Below, piece after piece: positions 1 through 6,258 of a DNA stretch of 10,529 nt. This DNA comes from JBEVEP01 sp040512755 (GTDB lineage Bacteria > Pseudomonadota > Alphaproteobacteria > Rhizobiales > Rhizobiaceae). The first letter of the stretch is position 1. The number at the start of each line of letters is the position of its first letter. The notes below the pieces were generated by a model. It ran no database searches. It was not told where the DNA came from and saw nothing but the letters and a program-made list of their open reading frames with translations. The stretch lies in the NCBI GenBank assembly GCA_040512755.1, contig JBEVEP010000070.1, positions 1 through 10,529 of the forward strand, written 5' to 3'. Made by a program: the position numbers and the translations under genes.

Positions 1-671
1 TCAGCCTCGCAATCATCGATGATCATCCACTCATCCGCGAAGGCGTTTCCCGCAGCCTGGCGGAAACCGGCCACTTCAACATCGTGGGCGAAGGAGCCTC
101 GGCCACCGATGCCCTGAACCTCGCACTGGCCTATCGGCCCGACATCGTTCTCATGGACATCAGCATGCCGGGCGGCGGGCTTGCTGCGACGGCGGAAATC
201 CGCGCCAAATTGCCCGACCAGAAGATCGTCATCCTTACGGTGTCGGAATCCAGCGACGACCTGACTGCCGCGCTCAATGCCGGCGTCGAGGGATATGTGC
301 TGAAAGGCGTCGGCGCGAAGACCCTGGCCGATATTCTCGATATGGTGGCCGGCGGCGAAAGTTATGTGCCGCCGACACTGGCGGCGCGGATGCTCGCGAG
401 CCTGAAGGAGGTGAGCGCGGCTGACGCCGACCCTCTCTCGCAGCTTTCGGTGCGCGAACGCGAAATTCTCGGTCTTGTGTCCGGCGGCCTGAGTAACAAG
501 GAGGTTGCCCTGCGCCTCGATCTTCAGGAGAAGACGGTCAAACACCACATGACGCGTATCCTGTCGAAGCTTCATGTCCGCAACCGTACCGAGGCCGCGC
601 TCGTGATGCGAGACGCCGGCGCGGCACCGAGCCAGACCCCCTGGCGCGGTGTATCAAACCCTTCCAAGTAG
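1..671 (+). CDS. LuxR/NarL-type two-component response regulator (5' partial)
   Basis: DNA-binding response regulator of the NarL/FixJ class; cytoplasmic, activated by phosphotransfer from a sensor kinase not present here. The reading frame is already open at base 3, and the receiver domain begins there (IIDDHPLIREG), so the gene starts just left of the window. The GTG at 84 lies inside the receiver and is not the start. Visible receiver residues are the acidic pair at 18-23, the phospho-acceptor Asp at 156-158 (LMDISMP), the conserved Thr at 237-239 and Lys at 303-305 (YVLKG). The C-terminal LuxR helix-turn-helix spans about 444-605 (LSVREREIL, then SNKEVA and TVKHHM). At least 222 residues are visible, close to full length for the family. 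A strong hairpin begins 4 bases after the stop. Regulated genes are unknown; the convergent Gly/Ser-rich gene is one untested candidate. Family assignment is firm, function is not. Confidence 0.93.
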   Translation, partial: SLAIIDDHPLIREGVSRSLAETGHFNIVGEGASATDALNLALAYRPDIVLMDISMPGGGLAATAEIRAKLPDQKIVILTVSESSDDLTAALNAGVEGYVLKGVGAKTLADILDMVAGGESYVPPTLAARMLASLKEVSAADADPLSQLSVREREILGLVSGGLSNKEVALRLDLQEKTVKHHMTRILSKLHVRNRTEAALVMRDAGAAPSQTPWRGVSNPSK

Positions 672-674
672 CAA

Positions 675-704
675 GGCAGGGCCATGCGCCGGCATAGCCC
701 TGCC
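675..704. terminator. Strong bidirectional hairpin between convergent genes
   Basis: Perfect 8-bp arms (GGCAGGGC at 675-682, GCCCTGCC at 697-704) continue, after one mismatch, into ATGC/GCAT around a 4-base loop. It starts 4 bases after the response-regulator stop. There is no clear T-tract on either side, so it may act as a 3' stabilising hairpin or a weak terminator. A smaller hairpin (GGAGA-AAG-TCTCC, 716-728) follows. Confidence 0.6.
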
Positions 705-769
705 GCGCTACGCCTGGAGAAAGTCTCCCGAAACCTGAATTGGACGACTTGCTCCAAGCCTTTGTTTGC

Positions 770-815
770 GCACCGGATTCATCCGAGAACCGCTTCGCGC
801 GTTTCGGTCCGATGC
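770..815. repeat. Rhizobial-type palindromic intergenic repeat
   Basis: An imperfect palindrome of about 46 bases begins gcaccgga and ends tccgatgc; these arms pair with one mismatch (G-T if transcribed). Inner arms ccgagaac and gtttcgg also nearly pair. The outer arm and its near-identical inner TTCGG/TTCCGG segment recur in the element upstream of merR (6103-6142). Similar short palindromes with a TCCGATGC end are common between genes in Mesorhizobium and Rhizobium; that family link is from memory. It lies between convergent genes, a usual place for such repeats. Confidence 0.55.
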
Positions 816-834
816 TGTAGGTCATGATCGATGC

Positions 835-1410
835 TTACTGGCGAGCCAGCGCGGTTAGCCGGTTTATGTCGGCAGACGTGGCCGGCCGTTCGATGACCGT
901 CCTGCCGGTGGCGTCCTTCAATTCATAACGGCCAGCCTCGATTTCTTCCTTGATGCCGCTCGCATGCACGACTTCGATCTCGTTGCCGTTGATTTCGATC
1001 TTGGCGCCATTTACCCGATTGACGTGCTCCGCTCCGCGACGCCTGTCGCCGCGGTCGTCGCCGCGAGCGTGATCGTCGCCATCATCTCCCCCGCCTGGGC
1101 CGGAGTTGCTGCTACCAGGCCCAGAATTATCGCCGCCGGAATGGTCACCACCGCCAGAGCCAGAATGGTCGCCGCCACCCGAGCCGCTGCCGGAACCGCT
1201 TCCGCTCGAGCCGCTACCCCCGGAACCGCTACCCCCCGAGCCGCTCCCACTGGAACCGCTACCGCCGGAGCCGCTTCCGCTGGAACCGTCTTTTGCGAAT
1301 GCCGTCCCGACAAGAAGACTGCTACCCAGCACCAGCGGAGAGGCCGCTAGCGCCAGGACGAAGGTGGAGCCGATCAGCCGTTTCGCGATTTGATTGCCAG
1401 TGAACTTCAT
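835..1410 (-). CDS. Secreted Gly/Ser-repeat protein with acidic/basic linker
   Basis: 191-residue protein of unknown function. I start it at the ATG at 1410 (MKFTGNQ) because an AGGAAAGG ribosome site lies just upstream and a signal peptide follows at once; the longer frame to 1452 would bury it. Residues 1-39 form a Sec signal peptide: basic start, long hydrophobic core, AFA before the predicted cut, then KDGSSG. Residues 42-109 are almost only Gly and Ser, then DHSG-type repeats. About 105-127 are Asp/Arg/His rich (DDGDDHARGDDRGDRRRG). The last 60 residues look folded, with KIEINGNEIEVVHASG and GRYELKDATGRTVIERP suggesting short beta strands. No lipobox, LPXTG or membrane anchor is seen. 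It is probably periplasmic or extracellular. The charged linker could bind metal or polyanions, but that is speculation. Confidence 0.8.
   Translation of the reverse strand: MKFTGNQIAKRLIGSTFVLALAASPLVLGSSLLVGTAFAKDGSSGSGSGGSGSSGSGSGGSGSGGSGSSGSGSGSGSGGGDHSGSGGGDHSGGDNSGPGSSNSGPGGGDDGDDHARGDDRGDRRRGAEHVNRVNGAKIEINGNEIEVVHASGIKEEIEAGRYELKDATGRTVIERPATSADINRLTALARQ
1084..1287 (-). repeat. Low-complexity Gly/Ser codon repeat tract
   Basis: In-frame near-tandem units encode SGSGSGG, SGSSGSGSGG and GGGDHSG segments of the secreted protein. On the plus strand they read as repeats of the form ccgct-ncc-nccggagccgct. Codons vary at third positions, so the tract is selected or maintained at protein level while staying prone to slippage and length change. 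Confidence 0.75.
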
Positions 1411-1519
1411 GACGTGGCCCTTTCCTATTGGACTGGGCCGACGTTGCCGCAAACTGTGCGCGCCGCAAACCGGCTGCGGACTTCTGCGCCAGCCCTTCAG
1501 ACTTTCTTTGTCGGCTATG

Positions 1520-1533
1520 GGGACCTAAGTCCC
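1520..1533. promoter_or_regulatory. Gapped palindrome, possible operator
   Basis: GGGAC-CTAA-GTCCC: perfect 5-base arms around a 4-base centre, about 110 bases upstream of the secreted-protein start and about 320 upstream of the ATPase start. The size fits a dimeric regulator site, but a small hairpin is possible. I do not recognise the cognate regulator. Confidence 0.35.
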
Positions 1534-1613
1534 AGTCGAGTCTGACGAAGCTCTGGCGTCGATACTGGTGCTGTAGTGCCTCATCGACACCATTCGCAGG
1601 GCTGGCTTTGGGT

Positions 1614-1643
1614 TTGTTTCGAAAAACCGACACCAGATATAAT
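1614..1643 (+). promoter_or_regulatory. Sigma70-like promoter candidate for the AAA+/S8 pair
   Basis: TTGTTT at 1614-1619 and a perfect TATAAT at 1638-1643, 18 bases apart. It points at the ATPase gene, with a predicted transcript start near 1650 and thus a leader of about 200 bases. A consensus -10 hexamer is unusual in this GC-rich setting. Assigned by eye only. Confidence 0.4.
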
Positions 1644-1853
1644 TCGCATGCTGGAATGCGTACTAGCGAAAGCGATCAACTGAGCTGCACTCTGGGATGG
1701 TGGTGCGTTCAATTGGAGGCTCTCGGCTGACGGAACCTGCTCATCCATCGCGAGCTTTTCTTGTCAGTTGCGTCAACACGAACGCTGTCAAGCGAGCAAC
1801 CAAAGTGTTAACCATTTGTCGTCAGAAAGACTCGCATCAATAAGTGAACTGCC

Positions 1854-2924
1854 GTGGCTCGTAGCGATCTTCTATTATCGATAGTTCGCGCCGGTGCATC
1901 CGGCGACCGAACTGCGCTGCGCTCGTCCGTAGAGGCGATTGTCGCGGAAGAGCGCGGCAAAAATCATCACATCTTAGCCGATCGACTTCAGCGCGCGCTC
2001 AACGCTGTCACCGTGACGCCGCCGACAACGGCACACCCCTCTACCCAAACCGGCAAAGACACCATTCTCGAATCTACGCCGCGTCAGCGTTTGGATGATC
2101 TAATCCTACCCTTGCCTGTCAACCAGCAGATCAAACAACTTGTCGAAGAGCAGCACCGAGCAGACCTCCTTCGATCGCACGGCATGCAGCCACGGCATCG
2201 CGTCTTGCTTTCTGGACCACCCGGCAACGGAAAGACCTCTGTTGCGGAAGGGATAGCGGAAGCTCTTGCGGTGCAGTTTTTTACTGTTCGATACGATGCA
2301 TTGATCGGCTCCTACCTCGGCGAGACCAATACTCGCCTCGCTCGGCTGTTCGACTACGCGCGCACCGTGCCGTGTGTTCTCTTTTTCGATGAGTTCGATT
2401 CGATCGGCAAAGAGCGGGGGGACAGCCACGAGACCGGTGAGATCAAGCGCGTCGTGTCCTTTCTGCTTATGCAGATCGACCAGCTTCCGAGCTATGTTGT
2501 AACCGTGGCTGCCACTAACCACGCGGAGCTTCTAGATCGAGCGGTCTGGCGTCGATTTCAACTTCGACTCTCAATGCCGCAGCCTTCCCGTGATTCGCTT
2601 GCGGTCTTTATCGACCGGCAATTCGAGACCTGGCCCGAGCCGACGGGCATCACCGCTGGAACTCTAGCCGATAGACTTGGGGCAGTGAGTTACGCGGAAG
2701 CTCTGGAATTCTGTCAGGCAGTGCGCCGACAGCATATACTTTCTCTCGTAAACCGTAGATTGAAAGATATTCTGCACGAGCAGATCAGTCTTTGGGCAAC
2801 GCGAGTGAGACCTTACGAAGCATATGCCGCACGATCCGACCAAACCGCTTCTCCGCCTAAACAATCCAAAGCCGGTTCCAAGGCGTCGCTCCACAGGCGC
2901 CGGAGCAACACCCCGAAAGCTTGA
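1854..2924 (+). CDS. ietA: AAA+ ATPase, IetA-like component of a two-gene defence module
   Basis: 356-residue cytoplasmic AAA+ ATPase, predicted to use ATP hydrolysis to sense or remodel a target and control the partner protease. Residues 1-50 form a helical start (MARSDLLLSIVRAG) that I associate with ATPases paired with S8 proteases. Walker A is GPPGNGKT (121-128), Walker B VLFFDE (175-180), sensor 1 AATN (219-222), with an Arg pair at 233-234 in the arginine-finger region; GSYLGET (152-158) resembles the pore-loop area. The tail from about 320 is basic and Pro/Ser rich. The GTG start is the first possible one, since an in-frame TGA lies 9 bases upstream; the ribosome site is weak. The last 101 bases overlap the protease gene in another frame. 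Codons such as tta, cta and ata are commoner than in the flanking core genes, suggesting transfer. The AAA+ call is firm; the IetA name rests on pairing and architecture. Confidence 0.85.
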   Translation: MARSDLLLSIVRAGASGDRTALRSSVEAIVAEERGKNHHILADRLQRALNAVTVTPPTTAHPSTQTGKDTILESTPRQRLDDLILPLPVNQQIKQLVEEQHRADLLRSHGMQPRHRVLLSGPPGNGKTSVAEGIAEALAVQFFTVRYDALIGSYLGETNTRLARLFDYARTVPCVLFFDEFDSIGKERGDSHETGEIKRVVSFLLMQIDQLPSYVVTVAATNHAELLDRAVWRRFQLRLSMPQPSRDSLAVFIDRQFETWPEPTGITAGTLADRLGAVSYAEALEFCQAVRRQHILSLVNRRLKDILHEQISLWATRVRPYEAYAARSDQTASPPKQSKAGSKASLHRRRSNTPKA

Positions 2925-5349
2925 CCGCTACTCACAGGCCCAAACGCATGGACCGGTGTTTCAGAATCTCCAAAACGTACTAGCCAACCCAAATGCTTCG
3001 CTCCAGTTGCGCGCAGATCCGAATTCACTCGCCCCAGAACGACTCTTGGTTTTCGAGGTAACGGGGTCCGTCGCGAACTTCGCAAGTGCGGTCGGGCGAA
3101 TACCGGGGCTAGAGTTCGCAGGTGAGGAAGAACTTGCGGCGGATGCGCTGGATAAGGCACCGGAATTCTACCTACTTGTACCGCAACTCGCAGCGCTACG
3201 AGAGATTGTCTCCCTCTGGTCACAATGGCGGGAAAACGGCTCGGTTCCACGGAACTATACGCCGTGGCGGGACCTGTTTCTCCAGCTTCGTGCGATTCGG
3301 TCTTGGGGACCAGCCGATCGCGTTACGGCCCTCAATCGCGCGTACTTCGAAAAGCTCGTTGACGGTGCGCCGGATAACGAACCCGTTCGCATCGAAGTCG
3401 AATTGGTGTTTCGCAGCGGTGCTGCCGCTGCCACTGCGGCCGAGACCGAAGTGATTGGCCGAATAGTCGAGGCTGGGGGCCTCGTAATTCACCGATCGCG
3501 GCGGGCAGAGTTCGCCTATCACGCACTGCTCGTTGACCTGCCAGCGTCGGAGATCCGTCGAATAGCCAACTTGAACCCGGCGTCGCTTGCCGGAGCCGAT
3601 CCCATCGTGTCGATCGTGCCACAGAGTGTGGGAACGCCGATCGAAGCAGGCGACAGGGTGCCCGATGACATTGCGCGCGTGGGGTCGGCCAATCCCGACC
3701 CGATAGCAGCGGTTTTCGACGCTGTCCCTGTACAGGCGCATCCCCTATTGGCTGGACGCCTTACGATTGATGATCCCGACAACCTTGAAGCGAGGGCAGT
3801 CGGGCCTCGCATACACGGCACAGCCATGGCCTCTCTAGCTGTTCATGGCGATTTGAATGACCTCGCCTCGCCGATCAACCGTCGCGTGTATTTTCGGCCC
3901 GTGATGTTTGCTCCGGCTTTCGGCGATGAGATTTTTGACAGCGCAAGACTGGTCATCGATTTGGTCGTCGAAGCGGTTATGCGAATGCGCCAGAATGGCG
4001 GGACGAACGTAGTCGTGGTCAACCTATCGCTCGGCGATCGGACCAAGCCATTCGGGGGCAAGATTTCGACCTGGGCTCGCGCTCTCGACTATCTTGCCTA
4101 CACTTACGGAATCCTGTTCCTCGTCAGCGCGGGCAACGTTAGTGATGGGGTGCCGCTTGGCGAATTTGCCGATCAAGCCGCGTTCCAGGCCGCTGCAGTC
4201 GACGATAAAGAGAAGGCCATTTTTCGGAGCCTAGATGCGGTCAAATCCGATCGGCGACTCCTTGCGCCAGCGGATAGCGTGAACGCCCTAACAATCGGCT
4301 CGTGGCAGCGGGATTCGTCTCAGGAGGTGTTTCCCGGAGGTAGTCCGTTCCCGGCCTATGCAAACGCGCAGATGCCGAATCTATCGTCTCGCATTGGTCT
4401 CGGCCTGCGACGCGCTACGAAACCGGAAGTTCTGCTGGCAGGCGGTCGGCAGAGGGTACGGCTTGATCCCGTTTCCGCTGCTCCTGTCATCGTCCCTCAT
4501 CACCTTCCGTCACGCTATTGGGGATTGAAGGTTGCGGCTCCGCCCGAGAACGGGGCGGCCGGTCTGCACTTCACAGTCGGCACGAGTGCCGCAACAGCTT
4601 TGGCGACGCACTCCGCGCACCGAATCTTTGACGCCCTTGAAGAGGCATACCCACAATTGATCGGCCCTATGCCGCTAGCCGAGCGCGCCGCACTCCTGAA
4701 AGCGTTGCTCGTGCATTCTGCGACATGGCGAGGCTCCGAAGCCTTCATCCGACCGATTGTCGATCCGAATCTAGACCTGCATCACGAGCATTGGCGGCGC
4801 GAAGTCTGCCGGCACCTCGGCTACGGCTTTGTTGATCCCGAGGATGCGGTAGCGTGCACGGCCGATCGCGCAACCCTATGGGGCACAGGCACCCTAGCAT
4901 CGGAGTCATCGGTCACGTTTGACGTTCATTTGCCTGTAGCGATCGCAGCAAATGCGGGCCCGAGAGAAGTTCGGGCAACGCTCGCTTGGTTCACGCCAAT
5001 TCGACCTGGGCATCTGGCCTACCGCGCTGTGAAGCTTAAGATCGCTTCGCTACAAAACCCGGCTATCGAAGCTCTCGGCGTAAGGACAAGCTCGCAACAG
5101 CCTTCAAACAGCCAATCCGAAAGCGGCACGATCGTTCATCGGAGATGGCTGGATTCGCGGATTGGAAACTTCGTCGCCGGCGCGACCTTTTCCCTCCAAA
5201 TCCAGCGCGAGCGCGATCAGGGAACGCCTATTGATGAGGCAATTCCCTTCGGCCTCGCCGTGACGCTGGAAATGCCCGGCGCCGCGACGATCTACCAAGA
5301 GGTCCATGCAAGTATCGCTGTCAAACCGAGGGTAAGAGTGCCCGCGTAG
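2824..5349 (+). CDS. ietS: Subtilisin-family (S8) serine protease, IetS-like
   Basis: 841-residue protease predicted to be the effector of the module; no signal peptide, so it should act in the cytoplasm, unlike most subtilases. The triad is complete: Asp299 (AAVFDAVP), His331 (RIHGTAMAS) and Ser588 (VGTSAATA), with oxyanion Asn438 (VSAGN). The His motif is HGTAM instead of the usual HGTHV. Residues 1-35 are basic and Pro/Arg rich; 40-290 are an alpha/beta region with no motif I recognise, perhaps inhibitory or target-binding. After the protease core, 650-841 look beta-rich. The ATG at 2824 lies inside the ATPase gene. I keep it because PLLRLNNPKPVPRRR resembles the N-terminus I recall for such proteases, though the ribosome site is weak. 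Translation probably depends on ribosomes finishing the ATPase gene. Protease call firm, defence role inferred from the pair. Confidence 0.87.
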   Translation: MPHDPTKPLLRLNNPKPVPRRRSTGAGATPRKLDRYSQAQTHGPVFQNLQNVLANPNASLQLRADPNSLAPERLLVFEVTGSVANFASAVGRIPGLEFAGEEELAADALDKAPEFYLLVPQLAALREIVSLWSQWRENGSVPRNYTPWRDLFLQLRAIRSWGPADRVTALNRAYFEKLVDGAPDNEPVRIEVELVFRSGAAAATAAETEVIGRIVEAGGLVIHRSRRAEFAYHALLVDLPASEIRRIANLNPASLAGADPIVSIVPQSVGTPIEAGDRVPDDIARVGSANPDPIAAVFDAVPVQAHPLLAGRLTIDDPDNLEARAVGPRIHGTAMASLAVHGDLNDLASPINRRVYFRPVMFAPAFGDEIFDSARLVIDLVVEAVMRMRQNGGTNVVVVNLSLGDRTKPFGGKISTWARALDYLAYTYGILFLVSAGNVSDGVPLGEFADQAAFQAAAVDDKEKAIFRSLDAVKSDRRLLAPADSVNALTIGSWQRDSSQEVFPGGSPFPAYANAQMPNLSSRIGLGLRRATKPEVLLAGGRQRVRLDPVSAAPVIVPHHLPSRYWGLKVAAPPENGAAGLHFTVGTSAATALATHSAHRIFDALEEAYPQLIGPMPLAERAALLKALLVHSATWRGSEAFIRPIVDPNLDLHHEHWRREVCRHLGYGFVDPEDAVACTADRATLWGTGTLASESSVTFDVHLPVAIAANAGPREVRATLAWFTPIRPGHLAYRAVKLKIASLQNPAIEALGVRTSSQQPSNSQSESGTIVHRRWLDSRIGNFVAGATFSLQIQRERDQGTPIDEAIPFGLAVTLEMPGAATIYQEVHASIAVKPRVRVPA

Positions 5350-5447
5350 AGACTTTCCGTGGTAGTGCACAACCGCCTCTCAATGCGCAACTCGACCGCG
5401 CTTGGCGATGGAAATGCCCTTGGAACAACGCGGCGGCAAAATCAAAG

Positions 5448-5464
5448 GGCCTTGGTAGAAGGCC
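5448..5464 (-). terminator. Possible terminator after merR
   Basis: Perfect 6-base arms (GGCCTT at 5448-5453, AAGGCC at 5459-5464) with a 5-base loop. Read on the minus strand it is followed by ctttgatttt, a loose T-rich run, and it begins 22 bases beyond the merR stop. It could also slow transcripts arriving from the protease gene, though on that strand no T-run follows. Stem short, so moderate support only. Confidence 0.4.
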
Positions 5465-5486
5465 TCCCCGAAATCAGGTCCTGCCT

Positions 5487-6035
5487 TTACCGCACCTGGT
5501 CAAGCAGCCGTTTGCATTCCAGTAGGTCGAACAGCGCTTCCTGAAGCAGCGCGCGGTTGTCGCGGGAAAGCTTGCCTGAATCCGCCTGGACCGGCCCCTC
5601 CTCTTCCGCCTTGCCAAGGCCGAAAAAGCGCCGGTTCGGCTTCGCCTTCGCTTCACCGACCAGCATTTCGTCATCGGCCCCACGCGACAGCTGCGCAGCG
5701 GCGGCAACCGAAGGTGCTGCTTCGGCCTGTTTGCGCTGCGTGATTGCCTCGATCGCAGACAGGTCGCCATTGCCGATAGCCACAAGGAAATGGTTGCCGT
5801 TGTCGCGCAGCAGTTTCTGGACGCCCTTAATCGTATACCCTTGATCATAGAGCATGTGGCGGATGCCCTTGATGAGTTCAACGTCCTGCGGCCGGTAGTA
5901 GCGCCGTCCGCCGCCGCGCTTCATCGGTTTAATCTGGTTGAAGCGCGTTTCCCAGAAACGCAGCACATGCTGAGGAAGATCAAGATCTTCCGCGACTTCG
6001 CTGATCGTACGGAATGCGTCGGGGCTCTTGTCCAT
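5487..6035 (-). CDS. MerR-family transcriptional regulator
   Basis: 182-residue cytoplasmic DNA-binding protein. The N-terminal winged helix spans about residues 9-78: TISEVAEDLDLPQHVLRFWE, then the wing with RRYYRPQDVELI and GYTIKGVQKLL. It differs from metal or drug MerR sensors: no Cys cluster is visible, the middle (about 105-150) is Ala/Lys/Glu rich and probably disordered, and the end (158-182) is a short helix with DLLECKRLLDQ. This form is usual next to ihfA in alphaproteobacteria; its target and signal are unknown. Start chosen at the ATG at 6035; no other start lies in the open frame upstream, and GGGAAC is a weak ribosome site. An inverted-repeat element begins 11 bases upstream, so its leader RNA would be strongly folded. 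It may be read through from ihfA. Confidence 0.9.
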   Translation of the reverse strand: MDKSPDAFRTISEVAEDLDLPQHVLRFWETRFNQIKPMKRGGGRRYYRPQDVELIKGIRHMLYDQGYTIKGVQKLLRDNGNHFLVAIGNGDLSAIEAITQRKQAEAAPSVAAAAQLSRGADDEMLVGEAKAKPNRRFFGLGKAEEEGPVQADSGKLSRDNRALLQEALFDLLECKRLLDQVR

Positions 6036-6045
6036 GGCAGTTCCC

Positions 6046-6148
6046 GCTAGAGCGATGAACGCTCTGATGGAAGTCAGAGCTGCCGCCCTATCTCCTTGTT
6101 GCGCATCGGATCTTTCCGAAACGGCATGTTCCGGTCCGATGCTCTAGC
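6046..6148. repeat. 103-base MITE-like inverted-repeat element upstream of merR
   Basis: Perfect 8-base terminal inverted repeats, GCTAGAGC (6046-6053) and GCTCTAGC (6141-6148). Inside are two hairpins: GCTCTGA-TGGAAG-TCAGAGC (6061-6080) and a longer one with outer arms GCATCGGA (6103-6110) and TCCGATGC (6135-6142) and inner arms ccgaaac/gttccgg with one mismatch. No coding capacity. Structure and TCCGATGC ends match the small mosaic or palindromic elements scattered between genes of rhizobia; the family link is from memory. No target-site duplication is obvious by eye. Confidence 0.65.
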
Positions 6149-6258
6149 TTGACCCGAGTCGTTCGCTATTTCAACGGTTTGCGCGCCAATATTCAACCCT
6201 GGCGTCAATCAGACCGGCTCGTCATGCACCGTTCATTGCTGGAAGGATCGGCAGGCGG

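Larger units (their letters stand above)
1411..1853. other. Gene-free 443-base gap: left edge of the accessory module
   Basis: No convincing gene on either strand; open frames here lack ribosome sites and protein-like composition. It holds the leader of the secreted-protein gene on the minus strand (1411-1430), a gapped palindrome (1520-1533), a plus-strand promoter candidate (1614-1643) and about 200 bases of possible leader for the ATPase gene. AT-richness rises toward 1740-1850. No tRNA end, integrase or clear direct repeat was seen. Confidence 0.5.

Noticed and set aside
84..671. Complete response regulator starting at the GTG at 84
   Set aside because: This start would remove the acidic pocket and first strand of the receiver, which are readable in the same frame from base 3.
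1084..1287. Possible CRISPR-like or satellite array
   Set aside because: Repeats are in-frame Gly/Ser codon units without spacers of constant length.
964..1350. Plus-strand Ala/Thr-rich and Pro/Glu-rich frames opposite the Gly/Ser protein
   Set aside because: Their repetitive composition is just the complement of Gly/Ser codons; the minus-strand frame has a signal peptide and ribosome site.
1428..1730. 100-codon open frame in the gap before the ATPase gene
   Set aside because: Trp/Ser/Cys-rich random-looking composition, no ribosome site, overlaps the leader of the secreted-protein gene and the palindrome.
5350..5486. tRNA gene or attachment site at the right edge of the module
   Set aside because: No cloverleaf, GGTTCGAATCC-like T-arm or CCA end was found on either strand, and no matching repeat at the left edge.
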